Of a stretch of DNA of 14,467 nt, positions 1 to 10,200 are shown piece after piece. The DNA comes from Halocafeteria seosinensis (Eukaryota; Sar; Bigyra; Bicosoecida): positions 1 through 14,467 of the forward strand of contig LVLI01001100.1 of assembly GCA_001687465.1 (NCBI GenBank), in the 5' to 3' direction. The position numbers and the translations under genes were made by a program. Position 1 is the first letter of the stretch; each line of letters starts with the position of its first letter. The notes below the pieces were generated by a model. It searched no databases, was not told where the DNA came from, and worked only from the letters and a program-made list of their open reading frames with translations.

Positions 1-2336
1 CAAGGGCTACAAGAGGTAGGGAGTTCCCGTTGGAAGCGGGAACCAATGCCCCATTGTGCTTCTGCGGCGCGACGCTACTGGTGATCATTTCATTTACTAC
101 AGTGGTGTTGGTTGGAGAAGGTGTCGGAGCTGGCAAGGAAGCACTCCAAGAGGGTTGTAACACCGCCGAGTTCGTAGCACTAACGGATGGAAACACGGAT
201 TGATTCACCATTGATTCCGAACGAGGCAAACGTGCCGACGCAGCCACACTGATAGATACCGAAGAAGTCGTTGTGGTCTCTTGAGTCCAGGGAAGGGATG
301 CCGACGAAGTTACTGAGGATGTGCTGCTTCTTGTCGGTTGCAGTGTGGCAACGTTCGACTCAGTTGCAGACGACGAGGTCGAAAGACTCTTTGAGCAAGT
401 GGAAGTTGTCAATGACGCTGTAGGGGAGGATGAAGTTGAGCTAGTAGACTCCGGTATCCGAGTCGGAGGAGATGAACTCGTCGTGGAAATGGAAGCACTG
501 GACGTGACTGTGGCTGCGATTGTTGATGTTTGGGTAAGAAACGATGAAGGGGTCGACGAGGTTGAAGGACTCTTCGAGGAAGCAACAGTTGGAGAAAGTG
601 AAGTCGAAGCCGTCACCGACGCCTTCCGGGAAGAAGAAGTTGAGCTAGTATACGTCGCTGTCCGAGTCGGGCTAGATCTAGATGAGCCGCTTGAGGAGCT
701 AGAAGCGCTGGATGTAGGCGTCATCGTGGGTCTGATGGTTACTGTTGCCGTTTGGGTAAGGGATGACGACGAAGGACTCATTGATCCTGAACAAGCTCCA
801 GTAGGGCTGAAAGAGGAAGTGGTTGTGGCACTGGATGATGAGGAGCAGGAAGAGGAGGGGCTGGAGGAACTGGAGCTTGTGCTTGTACTTGTACTTGTCG
901 GGGAGCTGGAGCTCGATGGAGTAGCACTTCGAGGGGATGTAGAGCTGCTTGAAGGAGTCTCCGACCTTGTGGTTGTCACTGATGGCGTGGACCTCCGTGA
1001 TGGAGTAGCGGATGGCGGCGCTAACTGAAAGCGTAAAATCGGCAGCAGATTCTCCTCTTCGTCGTCATTAACGACACTTTCGCCTCTATTTAATGCCCAT
1101 ACGTCATCCGACCACCCTCCCAGTTGATACAGTTGTCCCTGTATATCCGTCAAATTATCTGAATTCTCTGTCTCGACGAGCTTGTTGCCATCATCCATTC
1201 CTACGATCGACGCTTCTCCTCCAGTTCCATTGTACACCGAGTATTTCACTTCGATAGTACCAGTGGCTTCACTCAGTATAGTTCCTATAATCCCACCAGC
1301 ATGCCCGTCTGTGACTGCACCTGATGCATATGTATTAATGATGTATACATCTCCTGTGGCTTGGCCTGATTGCCCTCCTGTCCTCCATCCTGTAATACCT
1401 CCTGCTTTGGTGCCACTAATATCTCCTCGTGTATAACAATCCATGATATGCACTTTACCGTTATTCTCTGCTGTATCAGCCCCACTAATGCCTCCACTAT
1501 GACGTGCAGATATTTGTCCCATACTATAACATTCCTTGACATAAATGAATCCATTGGTATGACCAGCCTCACGACCCATAATACCACCACTGGATCGACC
1601 ACTAGGAATGATATCTCCTGTGGAATAGGAACGTGTTATATACACTTGACCATTCTTACGACCAGCAGCATGTCCACAAATACCACCTGCATATTCTCCT
1701 TCAATATATCCAGTGGAATAACAATTCGTGATATTGACAATTCCATGATTGTATCCTACAGCACTTCCTGCAATACCACCTGCATGAATACCCAGTATCC
1801 TCCCTGTCGAATACGCATTCGATATCTTGATTTGACCATGATCATGACCACCTCGATAACCACATATACCACCACCAACCGTACCCAGAATATGTCCTGA
1901 TGAGCTACATGAATCTACGATAAAGAACTTCTGCTCTCGTCGGACAATGAATCCACTTCTCGATGCAGTTTTCCCGTTCCTAATATCCAGATTCCGAATC
2001 AAGGGAGCTTGGTCAAACGACGTAACACTGGCCGCAATCCCAAACAACCCTTCGAAACCTGTTATTCCGTTCAGATCTATGAAGTTCCCATTCTGTCGAC
2101 CACCATCAAATGTCTCATTCACGTCCAACGATATATAGTCCTGATTCGTATAACCATGATCACCCCATGCCAACACACTACAATTCATTTCGAACAGCTC
2201 ATCCTGATATCTATAGTGAAAGCAGGTTTCATTCCCATTCAAAATCCGCGATCGTAAGTCAACGGCATCCACGAACCGGAAAAGGAAAACAATCAATAAT
2301 ACTAAAGTGCCACTNCCACCGCCATGAACTCGCCAT
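1..2336 (-). CDS. GLUG-repeat, Ser/Thr-stalk membrane protein, paralog A (3' end outside window)
   Basis: I translated this strand from 2314 down to 2 and found 771 codons without a stop. The likely start is the ATG at 2336-2334 (context cagagATGG). It gives MASSWRW, then a hydrophobic run (LVLLIVFLFRF) and a plausible cleavage site after VDA, with VDLR following. This reading needs the N at 2315 not to be a real base. Next come an N-terminal domain (CFHY-type motif absent; here CFHYRYQD-like ETCFHYRY, then FEMNCSVLAW, DYISLD, NETFDG, GLF), eight GLUG-like repeats (about 1954-1211), a cap with WSDDVW and LLPILRFQL, and a Ser/Thr/Pro stalk (about 1021-60). The hydrophobic segment (LPLVAL) begins at the window edge; by comparison with B and C about 330 tail residues lie outside. 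Known: GLUG motifs occur in repetitive surface and adhesin-like proteins. Inferred: a surface-anchored protein. It is the only copy that looks intact. Confidence 0.75.
1211..1954 (-). repeat. GLUG-like protein repeat array of paralog A
   Basis: Eight imperfect repeats of about 26 to 33 codons with the pattern GGI.G....G...G.(V/I).I..(C/S)YSTG.I. Examples are GGICGYRGGHDHGQIKIS and GGIAGSAVGYNHGIVNIT. Cys sits at GGICG in repeats 2 and 4, and before YS/YT in repeats 3, 5 and 6 (NCYSTG, ECYSMG, DCYTRG). Such repeats are expected to stack as a beta-solenoid; that is inferred from the family, not shown here. Confidence 0.8.
2315..2315. other. Ambiguous base (N) in the signal-peptide coding region of paralog A
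   Basis: This is the only N in the window. It follows codon 7 after the ATG at 2336. With the N counted, that ATG runs out of frame and stops at 2261-2259. Without it, the ATG joins exactly to the long open frame and yields a classic signal peptide. The N lies beside a GGCGGTGG tract on the coding strand, a plausible place for a consensus-length error. Confidence 0.9.
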
Positions 2337-3039
2337 CTCTGTGACCGATCTTCTGCGGCTCCTGCACGGTAGTAGAATCATACAGTACCACACCATTGTA
2401 CAAGACCACGAGGAGCGTACATTACTACCAATGGTAGTATTCAAACCCTTCTTACCCTTTGGTGTTCCATCGAAGTTGGTAGACCGAGAGCCTAAGAGCA
2501 CGTTTTCATTTCCTGGAGAGATCTGCTGCATTTTCCATGAACCAGATGCGAGTATACACGAATTATCACAAGCCTATCCACATCCAATCACTCGCGGTAA
2601 GACGTCTTGTGGTAGCTCGTCGAAAGCAATGAGAGCGCTACCGCTACCCGCGGGTGGTTGTCCCGTTTTCTGCACCACAGGTGAATGAAAACGTCCACCA
2701 CAAAGTGCGTGCGTGAGCTTCGTCAATAATACCACTGTTGCTGTAAAGCCAAAGATATTCGAATGCTGAGATTTGGGCCCTCTATCATACGAGCAAGTGA
2801 ATTGCGACCAACAGGGATACTATCAATACAGTGGGATAGGGTAGATGTTAAAGGTTGAATGTACACCTTGTAAGTTGCAAGAAGGCAATGCACGCTATAC
2901 ATACATGTATACACCAATAAACAAGATATTTGTCAGCTACTGTACTTGTTCGTACTATTTTCTCTGTGACAAAGTCGGAATTTACATTAAATTCCCTCTA
3001 GTAGTTGCTAGCTCCGCGCGGTGATACTGTAATTGGCTT
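2337..3039. other. Spacer between B stop and A start: 3' flank of B and 5' region of A
   Basis: No convincing gene. It is homologous to the spacer 6427-7299, with scattered substitutions and indels, so it was duplicated with the genes. Nearest to A, a minus-strand frame is open from 2531 into the ATG at 2336 (begins MQQISPGNENV). The same frame is open in the B copy, and the copies differ there by two 9-base indels. It could be leader, upstream ORF or N-terminal extension. The far part holds the conserved GTACTTGTTCGTAC element at 2942. I see no clear TATA box, and no AATAAA on the minus strand after the B stop. Confidence 0.6.
2942..2955. promoter_or_regulatory. Conserved inverted-repeat element gtacttgttcgtac, copy 1
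   Basis: The four-base arms GTAC flank TTGTTC. The element sits inside a longer block (atatttgtcag, one variable base, tactgtacttgttcgtacta) conserved with 7200-7213 although the surrounding spacer has diverged. It could be a promoter element of A or a 3' element of B. The role is unknown. Confidence 0.25.
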
Positions 3040-6000
3040 CTAGTAATGCGACGGCAGGATTGGACCAAACTCTTTCTTCACTGTTATCATGTGAGCTTGT
3101 TCCACGCGCTTAGCCTTGGTCTCCCAGAGTAGATTATCAGGATTATGAGTTTGATTCTTCCCCGCGAAGTGTAGTTGAGAGGGCCGTCCGATCCATGGCT
3201 GGTGCACTAGCATACGGGAGCTGTCACACTTGCTATCGGTCTCCATATTAGAGTCAACAACACTAGCAGACGCGGCGACTGTTGACCCTTCCACCTCAAT
3301 TTCTACCAAGGGAGGAGACTCGGCAAGTAACCTCGCCTCCATTGCCGCAGTTTCAGTTTGGTTCGATCAAGTTGACTCATACTCTCCGCGCTTACGCTTG
3401 TTGCTAGCTAGTGCTACACATATTACGGCATTGCCGCTGGCAGATCCCTTCCGTTCTCCCGTACCCAATTGAGGAGAGGATACAGAAACAATTCGGACTT
3501 TTCCCAAGTGCGCTTTGCGTTCTTTACTCACAACCCAAAACACAACCTGTGGCGAAGATGCTGACGGAATCGTAGACCCCGGCTGGATGGCGCCCGCAAG
3601 CATCGAATGCTCTATACCGGGACTTGCTCCTTGAGACACCGACAGAATTGGAACAGAATTTACTTGCCGTTCCACGGCTTGCCTTGGGGCGAGAGAAAAC
3701 GTATTGGAGGTACGCTCTCGACTTCGTGAAACACCAAGGTGAGTTGCACTGTGAGAAGCAACGTTGGAGGCAAGCGGATTTATATGCGCCACTTCATATC
3801 CGTCATATGCATTTTTTGGAATATACACTAGATTCATGAGCTTGAATTTGACTGACATTGCGTATTCTAGCACTTTTCAACTCCTGCATTCCGTCCGTGG
3901 TATATGAAGGTTGAAGTGGCATGGCAGTAGTATCGCTAGCCATCACTTGAAAATTGCAGATTGGAATGCCTAGCTGACTTGCATACATGGAATTCGGATC
4001 GTCATGTTTCGTCGCCAAGCGCAAATTCCTTCGTCGTCGATATACGATAAAAGTCAAACACAGTGCTCCCATGCCGGTGAAGAAACCAGTCACAAGCACA
4101 ACGGCTACAAGAGGTACCGTCCCCCATTGGAAGGCAAAACCGATGCCCCATTGTGCTTCTGCGGCGCGACGCTACTGGTGATCATTTCAGTTACTACAGT
4201 GGTGTTGGTTGGAGAAGGTGTCGGAGCTGGCAAGGAAGCACTCCAAGAGGGTTGAAACACCGCCGAGTTCGTAGCACTAACGGATGGAAACACGGATTGA
4301 TTCACCATTGATTCCGAAGGAGGCAAACGGGCTGGGCTTGCCGACGCAGCCCCACTAATAGATACCGAAGAAGTCGTTGTGGTCTCTTGAGTCCAGGAAA
4401 GGGATGCCGACGAAGTTACTGAGGATGTGCTGCTTCTTGTCGGTTGCAGTGTGGCAACGTTCGACTCAGTTGCAGACGACGAGGTCGAAAGACTCTTTGA
4501 GCAAGTGGAAGTTGTCAATGACGCTGTAGGGGAGGATGAAGTTGAGCTAGTAGACTCCGGTATCCGAGTCGGAGGAGATGAACTCGTCGTGGAGATGGAA
4601 GCACTGGACGTGACTGTGGCTGTGATTGTTGATGTTTGAGTAAAAAACGATGTAGGGGTCGACGAGGTTGAAGGACTCTTCGAGGACGCAACAGTTGGAG
4701 AAAGTGAAGTTGAAGCCGTCACTGACGCCGTGCGGGAAGAAGAAGTTGAGCTAGTATACGTCGCTGTCCGAGTCGGGCTAGATCTAGATGAACCGCTTGA
4801 GGAGCTAGAAGCGCTGGATGTAGGCGTCATCGTGGGTCTGATGGTTACTGTTGCCGTTTGGGTAAGGGATGACGACGAAGGACTCATTGATCCTGAACAA
4901 GTTCCAGTGTGGTTGTGGCACTGGATGATGAGGAGCAGGAAGAGGAGGGGGTGGAGGAACTGGAGCTTGTGCTTGTGCTTGTACTTGTACTTGTCGGGGA
5001 GCTGGAGCTCGATGGAGTAGCACTTCGAGGGGATGTAGAGCTGCTTGAAGGAGTCTCCGACCTTGTGGTTGTCACTGATGGCGTAGACCTCCGTGATGGA
5101 GTAGCGGATGGCGGCGCTAACTGAAAGCGTAAAATCGGCAGCAGATTCTCCTCTTCGTCGTCATTAACAACACTTTCGCCTCTACCTAATGCCCATACGT
5201 CATCCGACCACCCACCCAGTTGATACAGTTGTCCCTGTATGTCCGTCAAATTACCTGAATTGTCTGTCTCTGCAAGATTGTTGCCATCATCCATTCCTAC
5301 GATCGACGCTGCTCCTCCATTTCCATTGTACACTGAGTATTTCACTTCGATAGTACCAGTGGTTTCACTCAGTATAGTTCCTATAATCCCACCAGCATGC
5401 CCACCTGTGACTGCACCTGATGCATATGTATTTGTGATGTAGACATCTCCTGTAGGATGGTTTGGTTCCCCTCCTGTCTGGCCTCCTGTAATCCCCCCTG
5501 CATCTGTGCCACTAACATCTCCTCGTGTATAACAATCTATGATATGCACTGTACCGCCATTGTCTGCCGTATCAGCCCCACTAATTCCTCCACTAGAATC
5601 TGCAGATACCTGTCCCGTACTATAACATTCCTTGATAGAAACGAATCCATTGTTATTGCCAGCATTGATACCCACAATACCACCACTCCATTGACCAGCA
5701 ACAAGAATGATATCTCCTGTGGAATAGGAACGAGTAATATACACTTGACCATTCGAAAGGCCAGCAGCACTTCCACAAATACCGCCTGCCCCTACTCCTC
5801 CAATAGTCCCAGTGGAATAACAATCCGTGATATTGACAATCCCATGCTTGTATCCGACTCGACTCCCTACAATACCACCTACCCACATACCCAGTATCCT
5901 CCCTGTCGAATACGAATTCGATATCATTATTTGACCGTTGCTGAGGCCACTTCGATAACCACATATACCACCAGCGTCGTTACCAGCAATATCTCCCGAA

Positions 6001-6426
6001 GAGCTGCATGAATCTATGATAAAGAATTTCTGCTTTTGTTGGACAATGAATCCACCCCAGGGTGCAGTTTCGCCATTCCTAACATTCAGATTCCGAATCA
6101 AGGGAGCTTGATCAAATGATACAACACTACCCAGTATCGTAAACAATCCTTGGAAATCTGTTATTCCGGACAGATCTATGAAGTTCCCATTCTGTCGACC
6201 ACCATCAAATGTCTCATTCGCATCCAACGAGATGTAATCGTGATTCGTATAACCATGATCATTCCATGCCAACACACTACAATTCATTTCGAACAGCTTA
6301 TCCTGATATCTATAGTGAAAGCAGTTTTCTTTCCCATCCAAAATTCGCGTTCGTAAGTCAACGGCATCCACGAACCGGAAAAGGAAAACAATCAAAAATA
6401 CTAAAGTGCCACTATGAACTCGCCAT
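3040..6426 (-). pseudogene. GLUG-repeat, Ser/Thr-stalk membrane protein, paralog B (multiply frameshifted)
   Basis: Same architecture as A and C but broken repeatedly. (1) The ATG at 6426 reads only MASS before TAG at 6414-6412, because the GGCGGTGG-type segment of A is missing. (2) A 16-base deletion at about 4908 shifts the stalk; the upstream frame ends at 4884. (3) A one-base loss near 4111-4120 shifts the frame just before the transmembrane segment. (4) One extra T in the T-run at 3812-3817 shifts the tail. (5) A tandem CTAG duplication at 3404-3411 shifts it again, and a one-base loss near 3333 restores the frame. (6) A local compensated shift affects about 3180-3225. The ectodomain from 6395 to 5117 is still open, with GLUG repeats at about 6056-5316. 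The transmembrane segment lies at about 4118-4043, followed by YRRRRN. The tail ends KKEFGPILPSHY at TAG 3042-3040. The recent look of the breaks suggests a young pseudogene; assembly error could explain the one-base breaks but hardly the 8-, 16- and 4-base ones. Confidence 0.8.
5316..6056 (-). repeat. GLUG-like protein repeat array of paralog B
   Basis: Eight repeats matching those of A in order and Cys placement, for example GGICGYRSGLSNGQIMIS, then NSYSTGRI, GGIVGSRVGYKHGIVNIT and DCYSTGTI. Repeat 7 carries an insertion (GGEPNHPTG). The array is open in one frame despite the damage elsewhere in the gene. Confidence 0.8.
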
Positions 6427-6833
6427 CTCTGTGACCGATCTTCTGCGGCTCCTGCACGGTAGTAGAATCATACAGTACCACACCATTGTACAAGACCACG
6501 AGGAGCGTACATTACTAGTATTCAAACCCTTCTTACCCTTTGGTGTTCCATCGAAGCAATTACGGTTGGTAGACCGAGAGCCTAAGAGCACGTTTTCATT
6601 TCCTGGAGAGACCTGCTGCATTCTCCATGAACCAGATGCGAACACACACGAATTATCACAAGCCTATCCACATCCAGTCACTCGCGGTAAGACGTCTTGT
6701 AGCTCGTCGAAAGCAATGAGAGCGCTGTCGCGGGTGAATGAAAACGTCCACCAAAAAGTAGTGATTGAACTTCGTTCCGATGCTCCAATAATACTGTACT
6801 GTAAAGCTGAAGGTATTTCTGTATACTTTAAAC

Positions 6834-6861
6834 TTCACTCTGTTCAATTCACTCTGTTCAA
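6834..6861. repeat. Perfect tandem duplication of a 14-base unit
   Basis: The unit ttcactctgttcaa occurs twice, end to end, in the spacer. It is not present in the homologous spacer upstream of A, so it arose after the duplication. Confidence 0.85.
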
Positions 6862-6864
6862 TGT

Positions 6865-6926
6865 ACGTATCCTCCCTCTCTGTCTTTTGTTTGTTTGTTT
6901 GTTTTTCTTCTTTTCTTTCTTTGTTC
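6865..6926. repeat. Pyrimidine-rich tract with a (TTTG)4 run
   Basis: A plus-strand C/T-rich stretch has four TTTG units at 6886-6901, then interrupted T and TTTC runs. On the coding (minus) strand this is a purine-rich A/G tract about 450 bases upstream of the B start. It is probably simple-sequence expansion. Confidence 0.7.
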
Positions 6927-7199
6927 TGCGCACTGGGCCGCACGGAATTTTTTTATTGTGAGCCTCAATGCGCCACTATTCCATTTTTATTTACAGTATA
7001 GAGGGAATTTACACCAATCTATCAGTAGAGTAGCCCTATATCGTGTGAGCAAGTGCATTACAACCAACAGGATACTATCAATGCAGCGACATTGAGTGGA
7101 TGTTCAAGCTCAATATAGGTATACCACGGACGTCTTTCAAGCTGCTGCATGGAACGCTATACATGTGCATACCAATAAGCCAAATATTTGTCAGTTACT

Positions 7200-7213
7200 G
7201 TACTTGTTCGTAC
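7200..7213. promoter_or_regulatory. Conserved inverted-repeat element gtacttgttcgtac, copy 2
   Basis: This is identical to the element at 2942-2955 and at an equivalent place, about 90 bases downstream of the C stop. Its flanks (tttgtcag, ttactg, tacta) are also conserved. Function unknown. Confidence 0.25.
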
Positions 7214-7219
7214 TACCTA

Positions 7220-7225
7220 TTTATT
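7220..7225 (-). terminator. Candidate poly(A) signal AATAAA for paralog C
   Basis: AATAAA on the minus strand lies 75 bases past the TAG that ends paralog C, within an A-rich run (aaaaaataaatagg). The hexamer is lost in the matching place after B. Position and sequence fit a eukaryotic polyadenylation signal, but a chance match in AT-rich DNA cannot be excluded. Confidence 0.35.
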
Positions 7226-7299
7226 TTTTGTCGACAGAGTCGGAATTTAAATGCAATTCTCAAGTTGCTCAGGGAGAAGCGGTGACACCTACATGGCTT

Positions 7300-10200
7300 C
7301 TAGTAATGCGAAGGCAAAATTGGACCAAACTCTTTCTTCACTGCTATCATGTGAGCTTGTTTCGCCTGCTTCGCCTTGGCCTCCCACAGTAGAGTATCGC
7401 GATTATGACTTTGATTCTTCCTCGCGAAATGTAGTTGAGCGGTCCGATCCATGGGCTTGGACACACTAGTAGGGGAGCTGTCAGACTTGCTATCGGTCTC
7501 CATATTAGAGTCAACAACACTAGCAGACGCGGCGACTGTTGACCCTTCCACCTCAATTTCTACCAAGGGAGGAGGCTCGGCAAGTAACCTCGCCTTCCAT
7601 TGCCGCAGTTTCAGTTTGGTTCGATCGAGTTGACTCATACTCTCAGCGCTTACGCTTGTTGCTAGTGCTACACATATTACTGCCTTGCCGCTGGTAGATC
7701 CCTTCCGTTCTCCCGTACCCAGTTGAGGAGAGGATACGGAAACAACTCGGACTTTTCCCAAGTGCGCTTTGCGTTCTTTACTCACATCCAAAAACACAAC
7801 CTGTGGCGAAGATGCTGACGGAATCGTAGACGCCGGCTGCATGGTGCCCGCAAGCATCGAATGCCCTATACCGGGACTTGCTCCTTGAGACACCGATAGA
7901 ATTGGACCAGAATTTACCTGCCGTTCCACGGCTTGCCTTGCGGCAAGAGAAAACGTATTGGAGGTACGCTCTCGACTTCCTGAAACACCGAGGTGAGTTG
8001 CACTGTGAGAAGCAACGTTGGAGGCAAGCGGATTTATATGCGCCACTTCATATCCGTCATATGCATCTTTGGAATATACACTAGATTCATGAGCTTGAAT
8101 TTGACTGACATTGCGTATTCTAGCACTCTTCAACTCCTGCTTTCCGTCCGTGGTATATGAAGGTTGGAGTGGCATGGCAGTAGTATCGCTAGCCATCACT
8201 TGAAAATTGCCGATTGGAATGCCTAGCTGACTTGCATACATGGAATTCGGATCGTCATGTTTCGTTGCCAAGCGCAAATTCCTTCGTCGTCGATATACGA
8301 TAAAAGTCAAACACAGTGCTCCCATGCCGGTGAAGAAACCAGTCACAAGCACAACGGCTACAAGAGGTACGGACCTCCCATTGGAAGGCAAAACCGATGC
8401 ACCATTGTGCTTCTGTGGCGGGGCGCTACTGGTGACCATTTCAGTAACTGCAGTGGTGCTGCTTGGAGAAGATGTCGGAGTTGGCAAGGAAGCACTCAAA
8501 GAGGGTTGTAACACCGTCGAGTTCGCCGCACTAACGGATGGAAGTGTCGATTGATTCACCACTGATTCCGAAGGAGACAAACGGGTGCTGTTTGCTGACG
8601 CGGTCGACGTCGCAGTCAATCCACCCACATTGATAGATTCCAACGGAGTCGTTGTGGTCTTGTGAGTCCGGGATAGGGGTGTCGACGAAGTTACCGAGGG
8701 TGTGCTGCTTCTTGGCGATTGCAGTGTGGGGATATTCGACTCCGTTGCAGTCGCCGGGGTCGAAGGACTCCTTGAGCAAGGAACAGTTGGTGAAACAGAA
8801 GTCGAAGGAGTCAATGACGCTATGCCGGAGGATGAAGTTGAGCTTGTAGATTCCCCTGTCCGAGTCGGGGTCGATGACCTTGTTGTGGAGCTAGAAGCAG
8901 TGGACGTAGGCGTTATTGCGGCTGTGGTTGTTACTGTTACCGTTTGGGTAAGAGACGAGGAAGAGGTCGACGAAGGACTCATTGATTCTGAACAAGTTCC
9001 AGTAGCGCTGAAAGAGGAAGCGCTTGTTGCACTGGGTGATGAGGAGCAGGAAGGACTGGAGGAACTAGAGCTTGTGCTTGTACTTGCCGGGGAGCTGGAG
9101 CTAGTAATGGTCGATGTTGGAGAGCGAGTGCTGGGGCCACTTGGTGTAGGAGTAGTTGATACGGACGGTGTTGCACTTCTTGAAGCCGACGTAGTTGGTG
9201 TTGGAGTAGCAAGACTTAGGAGCTGAAAACGCAATATTGGAAAACTATACCCGTTGCAACTGTATCCACCCATGCCCCATATCTTGTCTGACCATTTTAC
9301 TATCCCATTGAATCTAAATAAAGTACCGTTTATATCTGACAAGTCCGCCGAATTCCCTGTGCTGTGTAGCGCATTCTCCGCGACTGCATTCCCTACCTCC
9401 GAGGTCTTGCTGCTGCCATTGTATACTGAGTAGCTCACTCGAACATCATCGTTGGCACCCTGATATACATGTATGGACCCAATGAATCCACCAGCATTGA
9501 GGTCTGACGTGATACTACCGGACACACACGTATTGTTGATGTATACAACACCAAACGGTGATCCCTCCCCTCCTGTATAAGCTCCTGCAATGACTCCGGC
9601 TATGGAGCCAACAATGTCTCCTCGTGTATAACAATCTAGGATTTTTACTACACCTTCATTTTGTGCTGTGAATCCTCCAGCAATTCCTCCGCATTTTTCG
9701 TTGATCTGGCGTGCGGTATAGCATTCCCGCATAAACACAATACCATTGCTGAGACCAGCATGAGCGCCGACAATACCACCACTCCATACACCAAGAATAT
9801 CCCCTGTGGAATAGGAATGAGTTCATTCTCATGACCACCATCTGCGCCACAAATTCCACCAGCATTTGATTCCACAATATTCCCAGTGGAATGTCATACC
9901 CGTGATATTGAATGTCCCATGAATGTCGCCTGCCGAGGCTCCTGCAATCCCACCCGCTCCATTCGCTGCTATTGTTCCGGTTGAATACGAATTCAAAATT
10001 TTGACATGGCCGTTGTTATGACCACATCGAATGCCACAAATACCACCGGAGCGAATCTCGCCTGATGAGCTACATGAATCCACAAGAAAGAACCTCTGCT
10101 CTCCTTGAACGATAAACCCACCGGCTTCTGCAGTGACTCCATTTCTTATATGAACATTTCGAATCACGGGAGCTTCCGCTAACGATGTGACATTGAAGAA

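Larger units (their letters stand above)
6427..7299. other. Spacer between C stop and B start
   Basis: No convincing gene. It aligns with 2337-3039 through blocks such as gagcaagtg, ccaacag, gatactatcaat and tactgtacttgttcgtacta. A minus-strand frame is open from 6645 to the TAG at 6412 and is homologous to the leader frame upstream of A. Compared with A there is a 9-base insertion (caattacgg, near 6556), a 9-base deletion (near 6517) and a 3-base deletion (near 6701). The middle holds a 14-base tandem duplication and a pyrimidine-rich tract absent from the other spacer. AATAAA lies on the minus strand 75 bases past the C stop. Confidence 0.6.

Noticed and set aside
321-1028. Long plus-strand acidic open frame (235 codons), with similar ones at 4427-4639, 8702-9226 and 12818-13213
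   Set aside because: They lie exactly antisense to the Ser/Thr stalk. Ser and Thr codons read backwards give Glu, Asp, Val and Gly, and rarely stops. The minus-strand reading is supported by flanking domains.
1370-1900. Plus-strand Thr/Ser/Cys-rich frame (176 codons), with a similar one at 5457-6011
   Set aside because: It is antisense to the GLUG array, and its repetitiveness mirrors the repeat on the other strand. It has no signal, domain or independent context.
1211-1954. CRISPR-like regular repeats
   Set aside because: Periodicity of about 80 to 95 bases reflects imperfect coding repeats (GLUG); there are no exact direct repeats with unique spacers.
2110-2688. Plus-strand frame of 192 codons, matched by 250 codons at 6209-6961
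   Set aside because: More than a third is antisense to the N-terminal domain of A and B, and the content is unrecognised. Kept only as part of the upstream-frame observation, not as a gene.
7096-7392. Plus-strand frame of 98 codons across the C stop
   Set aside because: Part is antisense to the conserved tail of C; not conserved in the matching B region.
9842-9899. A 58-base GT-AG intron in C
   Set aside because: Its removal leaves the downstream frame wrong (it continues to a stop at about 9648), and the segment encodes recognisable repeat sequence.
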